In this document: positions 50,066-54,137 of the stretch, in pieces
Layout: each line of letters begins with the position of its first letter
How positions within the stretch are numbered: the first letter of the stretch is position 1
DNA from: Stentor coeruleus
Lineage: Eukaryota; Ciliophora; Heterotrichea; Heterotrichida; Stentoridae
Reading direction: 5' to 3'
Assembly: GCA_001970955.1 (NCBI GenBank)
Contig: MPUH01000439.1
Coordinates: forward strand, 1-54,137
Length of the DNA stretch: 54,137 bases
Notes under the pieces: model-generated
The model's database searches: none
Told to the model about the DNA's origin: nothing
The model's input: the letters and a program-made list of their open reading frames with translations, nothing else
Made by a program: the position numbers and the translations under genes

Positions 50066-51229
50066 TTTTGTATTTTAGTATTGAAAATATGAAATTTGTA
50101 TGGGGTGTTGGGATAGAAGTTATTTTTGTTTTATGTTTATTATAAGATTGCTGATATGTTTATTATGATAAGATTATGTTGTAGTTATTAGTGGATTTTT
50201 GATATGAAGAATTGAAATGGGCTTATAGAGGTTATGATTTTTTATAAGCAAAGAGATTATATTAAGTATATGTGCTAATGATTTAGCATTTTATATGTTG
50301 TCATCATTTAGATTTATAGATTTTATGTTGATTTTTCGTTTCAGATTGAGATCGGGGGCAGTTTTGTATTGGGATTATGATGTTTGAAGCAAAATTTGCT
50401 AGGGTTTCTGCAATTGTTATGAAATTATGATATAAGTTAATTATTAATATTTTTTGATTACTAGCTGCTAATTAGATGCAATATATGATTTTTTTCTTAT
50501 AAAATTTCAAACAGTAAATTCTGATTTTTTACATTCTTCATCATAATTTATTTGCCTATAAGATATTAGAAGATGATGTGTTAAGATATTTTTAGGAATA
50601 GTTTTATAAATCAACAAACATCATATTTTAATATTCAATATAAACTGTATATGCTTACTTTATATTTTAACTTAAAAGCTAAAGCTAGGCTGAATTTTAT
50701 TATAATCATAAACTCTAAGAAAAAGATTAGCTTTCTCCTATGGCAATTCTGTTGATTATATGATGATTTAGTATATTAAATATATTTTTAAGTCAACACA
50801 TATGATACATTTATAAATTTTTACATTTAACTCATTTTGGGAGAATATTTTTCGAACAATTACACCTTATTATCATGTCAATCACATCTTCACAACTACA
50901 AATTGAAAGTTGTAATCAAAAACAAAATTACAAAAACCTGAAAAGGCCGCATATACAATACCTTTAATCAAAAACAAAATTACAAAAACCTGAAAAGGCC
51001 GCATATACAATACCTTTATTTTCCTAATTGATACCTAGATTTTCATTAGGCCGAATACAGAGATACCAAACAAGTCAAACCAACAAAAATCATTTTCAAA
51101 ACTCAATCATCCTTAATTAAGAATATAAAAGACTTACAATTCAGTCTACTAAAAAAACTCAAGTATCCAAAAAAAAATCAAAAATCTTTAACATCATAAC
51201 ACGAGAAAAAAACAAAAATATCTCCCACA
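50066..51229. other. Intergenic region with a tandem duplication
   Basis: The first 350 bp, the 5' flank of the FHA gene, is G/T-rich on the plus strand. The last 200 bp before the next minus-strand stop is C/A-rich. It contains a 52-bp tandem duplication (50913-51016). No gene is seen. Confidence 0.5.
50913..51016. repeat. 52-bp perfect tandem duplication
   Basis: Copies 50913-50964 and 50965-51016 are identical, with no N between, in non-coding DNA. Confidence 0.95.
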
Positions 51230-51736
51230 TTAATTTTCTTTATTATAATTAGGGTTTATTGCTTTGATATCTTTGGTTTTTAGGTATTCTTGAATCCTGT
51301 CTGTATATTTGTATTCGATATAAGCTGTCATTTTCTCGTTAAGATTGTAAGTGTAAGTATAAGTACACAGTAATGGGATAAAAATAACACCATATCTTAT
51401 GGATAATCGATATAGTAAAGGTTTAGTGATGAATTTGTCCCCAAGATATTTACCTATATAGATAGATAAAATACTACCAGGGAGGACGAGACAAGTACCA
51501 GCAAAGAGCATTTTGGATGAGGCTTGTCCTAAAAGAGCTCTATCTTCATCTTCAAGGTTTTGGGATGAAGAGTTTTTCATGAACTCTTTGAAATCTCTTT
51601 TCCTTCTTTGAACTTTTCTTGAAAAATCAGCCTCACTCTCGTTTTCGACACGCATTTTTTGATACTTTTCAAAAAGTTGTTGTCTTAGGTAGGATTTGCT
51701 TGGAAGGTCTTTAAGTTCTATTGGCTTTTTTTCCAT
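51230..51736 (-). CDS. Small membrane protein with two TM segments, 168 aa
   Basis: The N-terminal 75 residues are charged and helical (YLRQQLFEKYQKMRVENESE; KVQRRKRDFKEFMKN). Two hydrophobic segments follow: about 76-96 (MLFAGTCLVLPGSILSIYIG) and about 108-128 (YGVIFIPLLCTYTYTYNL). The C-terminal tail is charged. There is no signal peptide. No family is recognised; the layout (basic soluble N terminus, helical hairpin, short tail) is often seen in mitochondrial inner-membrane or ER proteins of ciliates. One frame, no intron. Confidence 0.7.
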   Translation of the reverse strand: MEKKPIELKDLPSKSYLRQQLFEKYQKMRVENESEADFSRKVQRRKRDFKEFMKNSSSQNLEDEDRALLGQASSKMLFAGTCLVLPGSILSIYIGKYLGDKFITKPLLYRLSIRYGVIFIPLLCTYTYTYNLNEKMTAYIEYKYTDRIQEYLKTKDIKAINPNYNKEN

Positions 51737-52095
51737 GATTGCCTTAATTATTAGATGTGTTTTTTTTTATGATGATGGGTTTTTATATGAATTTTTCATA
51801 GATTTTTGATTGTGTAAGGATTAGTTATGAATATTAAAATTGAATGATATATTATTATAGATCATCCTAATCTTAAATTTTTATATTACTTTTCTAAAAT
51901 ATGCATATCCATAAACTTTTGTATTTAAATAAACTATATTTTACCATTTTAATATTTTACAAGTAGAATATCAGAAATAATTGTTGAAATTCATCAAACC
52001 AGTTAATTTATCATATCCATCTAAGATATTCTTAACTAGATATCTTAAATGATAATACTACAAAAAAATAATACTAATTATCAAACAAATTTTAA
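51737..52095. other. Divergent intergenic region, 359 bp
   Basis: It lies between a minus-strand and a plus-strand start codon. The left part is G/T-rich and the right part C/A-rich on the plus strand, with the switch near 51.85 kb. No gene is seen. Confidence 0.5.
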
Positions 52096-53481
52096 ATGGA
52101 CAGAAATAATAACTTATCTTTAGGGCTCCGTGTTTCAATAACCTTTCTTGCATTATCAGAGACTATATTAATTAGTATCATTAATACAATATTGCCTTAT
52201 ATGATAGAATTTTATTTATCTCAAGACAATTCAATTAAAGTTACAGAGGGTTTGATTTCAGAATACTCTGGTTATTTTGAAGCTGTTTATAGATTATCCC
52301 AAGTTTTTGCTTGTTTTTTTTGGTAATATCAACATAGGAGCACTATTTCAGATAGTATAGGAAGAGTTCCAGTGTTAATAATTGGATTATCTGGGCAGTT
52401 TATATGTTCTATTTTTATGTGTACTTGCACAAACTATAATAGAGCTTTTATTATCAGATTATTTAGTGGCTTAATGTCAGGTAATTCCCCTGTGATAAAA
52501 TCATTAATTAGTGAAGTGACACTTGATTCTAATATCTCTAATCTTTATTCATATTTTGCATTAGGAACAGGAATTTCTTATATACTAGGACCTGCTTTAT
52601 CTTCATTGTCCAGCCCAACAAAAAACTATGAATTTATGTCACAGATAAGTTTTTTTTCTAATTATCCTTACTTTATACCTTTTTTTTTACAGTAAAATGC
52701 ATTTAGGTCTTTGATTTTTTTTATAGCTTTAATGTCAACTTTGATATTTTTAAGAAATACAAGAAAAGGACGGGGTGCTGAAGGAATTAAGTGCACTTGT
52801 ATCAAAGAATACAATTATATAATAATTGTTGTTGTTTATTCAGTTTTTGCTTTTGCTCATATGGGATCACGTCTTGTTTTCTCACTTTTTTGTAAGACAG
52901 GGATTGATAAAGGAGGGTTAGGGTTAGCTTCAGAAAAAATACTTTCACTTATTCAAGGGCTTTCTGGAATAATTATTATTTTATGCCCACCGATACTTAT
53001 GCCGATTTTAAAGAAAAAATTCGGATTAATTAGGTCTATGACATATTTATGTATTGGAAGCATAATATCCATATCTTTACTTATGCTTGCAAAAGGAATA
53101 AATTTATACTATCAAATTTGTATTTTGGCAGTTTCATATGGATTGTTTAATAGTACTTCTTTGATGTTTTTTTCATATATTTCAATTGGATTAAGTAATT
53201 GTGTTAGTCAAAATGTTTTAGGTGCTGCATTTGGCTTTTCTAATATCATTGTAGGGAACTCTAGATTTGGAGCAAATGCTGTTATTGGAATTGTATTTTC
53301 TTGGAGTATTGAAGATGGGATAAAGTTTAGTTTAATTGATGCAAGTTTTTCGATTGTTATTATTTCAGTGATGTTTATTTTAACAGTATTAGGAATTGTT
53401 TGCCTGCTAAACTCTTCGATAGAAAAGCGAAAAATCGAAGAAGACGATAAATATTCTGAATTAATTAATAAAAAAGATTAA
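52096..53481 (+). CDS. Major facilitator superfamily transporter, 451 aa, two 15-nt introns
   Basis: Exons 52096-52322, 52338-52691 and 52707-53481 give 452 codons after removing GTAATATCAACATAG and GTAAAATGCATTTAG. About 12 hydrophobic segments can be traced. The loop between TM2 and TM3 (WSTISDSIGRVPVLIIG), created by the first splice, is MFS motif A (normally G-x-x-x-D-x-x-G-R-R). TM4-5 contain RLFSGLMSGNSPVIKSLISE and GISYILGPALS. The overall pattern is that of the drug/H+ antiporter and ZIFL-like branch, so it probably exports a small molecule or metal chelate; the substrate is unknown. Motif A keeps the Asp and one Arg but has Ser in place of the first Gly. Confidence 0.92.
52323..52337 (+). 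other. 15-nt intron (first) in MFS gene
   Basis: GTAATATCAACATAG, phase 2. Retention reads TGG TAA, a stop. A at position 10. Splicing creates MFS motif A. Confidence 0.95.
52692..52706 (+). other. 15-nt intron (second) in MFS gene
   Basis: GTAAAATGCATTTAG, phase 2. Retention reads CAG TAA, a stop. A at position 10. The splice falls within a membrane segment. Confidence 0.95.
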
Positions 53482-54137
53482 GTTATTAGATTTAATTGTG
53501 GTTGGATAATGGATTATCAGAAATTTATAGGATAATATTTATCTTTCTTCATAAAAGCAGGAATCAAAATATTACTTAAGGGAGAAATTTACTAAATATA
53601 AAAGTATTCTTGGTATAGGAAGAAAATATTATATTGACACAACTAAAAAATAAGCAAATTCAATCTACATTGATATTTATNATATTGACACAACTAAAAA
53701 ATAAGCAAATTCAATCTACATTGATATTTATATAAAATCTCATCAAAATACAATTAGCTGCTCAGCATTTTAATAAAATCCATTAATTAAATCACACAAT
53801 TAACATAAACTAAAAATTATCATCAAATATTCAATCTAATATTTTATCACTTAATCTCTAATAAACTAATTAAAATTCAATATTACTTAAACCCCAATTC
53901 TTTACCAGTTTAAATTTCATTAATCTCAATCCTAAAAATACCTATAAATCTAAGTTTGCATATAAAAATCATACAATTCTCATCCAAAGCATACTCATCA
54001 AATCATTTCAAAAAATTGACTGAAAAAATATTATGACTTCATATATACCCTTATATTAAACTATCATAAATTACTTTTATAAAATATCAACAGTTTATCA
54101 TATGATTTTATGTAATAAATGAACTGCGACAGTATAA
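53482..54137. other. Intergenic right end with an N-joined duplication
   Basis: The first 60 bp after the MFS stop is G-rich (the 3'-flank pattern). From about 53700 it is A/T/C-rich and G-poor. It contains a 50-bp duplication around an N (53631-53731). No gene, telomeric repeat or other element is seen. Confidence 0.5.
53631..53731. repeat. 50-bp direct duplication flanking a single N
   Basis: Copies 53631-53680 and 53682-53731 are identical, with N at 53681. Likely an unmerged contig overlap. Confidence 0.95.

Noticed and set aside
1-54137. CRISPR arrays, rRNA genes, transposase genes, telomeric repeats
   Set aside because: None seen; the direct repeats are two-copy and of varied length, and no transposase or reverse-transcriptase motif appears in any frame I read.

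Overview
The window looks like a macronuclear contig of a heterotrich ciliate, most probably Stentor or a close relative. The DNA is very AT-rich. Genes are read with the standard code, and every stop I checked is TAA or TAG. Eight spliceosomal introns are visible and each is exactly 15 nt long (GT...AG, A at position 10), a size described for Stentor. The gene content is typical of a large ciliated cell: kinesin-14, PACRG, several MORN-repeat proteins, coronin, mitotic cyclin, cyclic-nucleotide phosphodiesterase, a TBC Rab-GAP, a clathrin-adaptor-like protein and many coiled-coil or orphan proteins.

Layout. 1-7.1 kb is sparse: the start of a lipocalin gene (minus), a coiled-coil gene, a three-finger C2H2 protein, decayed coding pieces and a tRNA 3'-half fossil. 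7.1-16.3 kb is dense: kinesin-14, a hidden 78-aa gene with one intron, a PKA regulatory-subunit pseudogene, a membrane protein with three PX domains, then coronin, cyclin B and a TBC protein head to tail on the minus strand. 17-26.2 kb holds orphans, a cytosolic-carboxypeptidase pseudogene, an 11-blade WD40 protein sharing a 31-nt divergent promoter with a small membrane protein, a CEP57-like coiled coil, a PDE 18 nt behind it, and an ankyrin-like gene broken by a 73-bp tandem duplication. 27.5-34.4 kb is all minus strand: MORN protein, PACRG, a 671-aa orphan and, 10 nt upstream of the orphan, a protein joining VHS and GAT domains to an AP-2 alpha-type appendage. 35.5-50.1 kb holds a CAMK-type kinase, a mitochondrial RRM protein, a 1513-aa protein with about 40 MORN repeats, an orphan, an LRR protein and a tandem-FHA protein. 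51.2-53.5 kb ends with a small membrane protein and an MFS transporter with two introns.

Three genome-wide signals stand out. (1) The 15-nt introns rejoin genes that otherwise look broken (TBC, kinase, LRR, FHA, MFS, small orphan), and every intron I found carries an in-frame stop if retained. (2) Intergenic DNA has a strong strand polarity: on the coding strand the 5' flank is C-rich and nearly G-free, while the 3' flank is G-rich and nearly C-free. (3) Eight direct duplications of 47-90 bp occur. Four are joined by a single N and look like unmerged contig ends; four have no N, and one of these breaks a gene.

The most novel protein is the VHS-GAT-alpha-appendage adaptor at 31953-34388. The giant MORN protein and the five-TM/three-PX protein are the next most unusual architectures.
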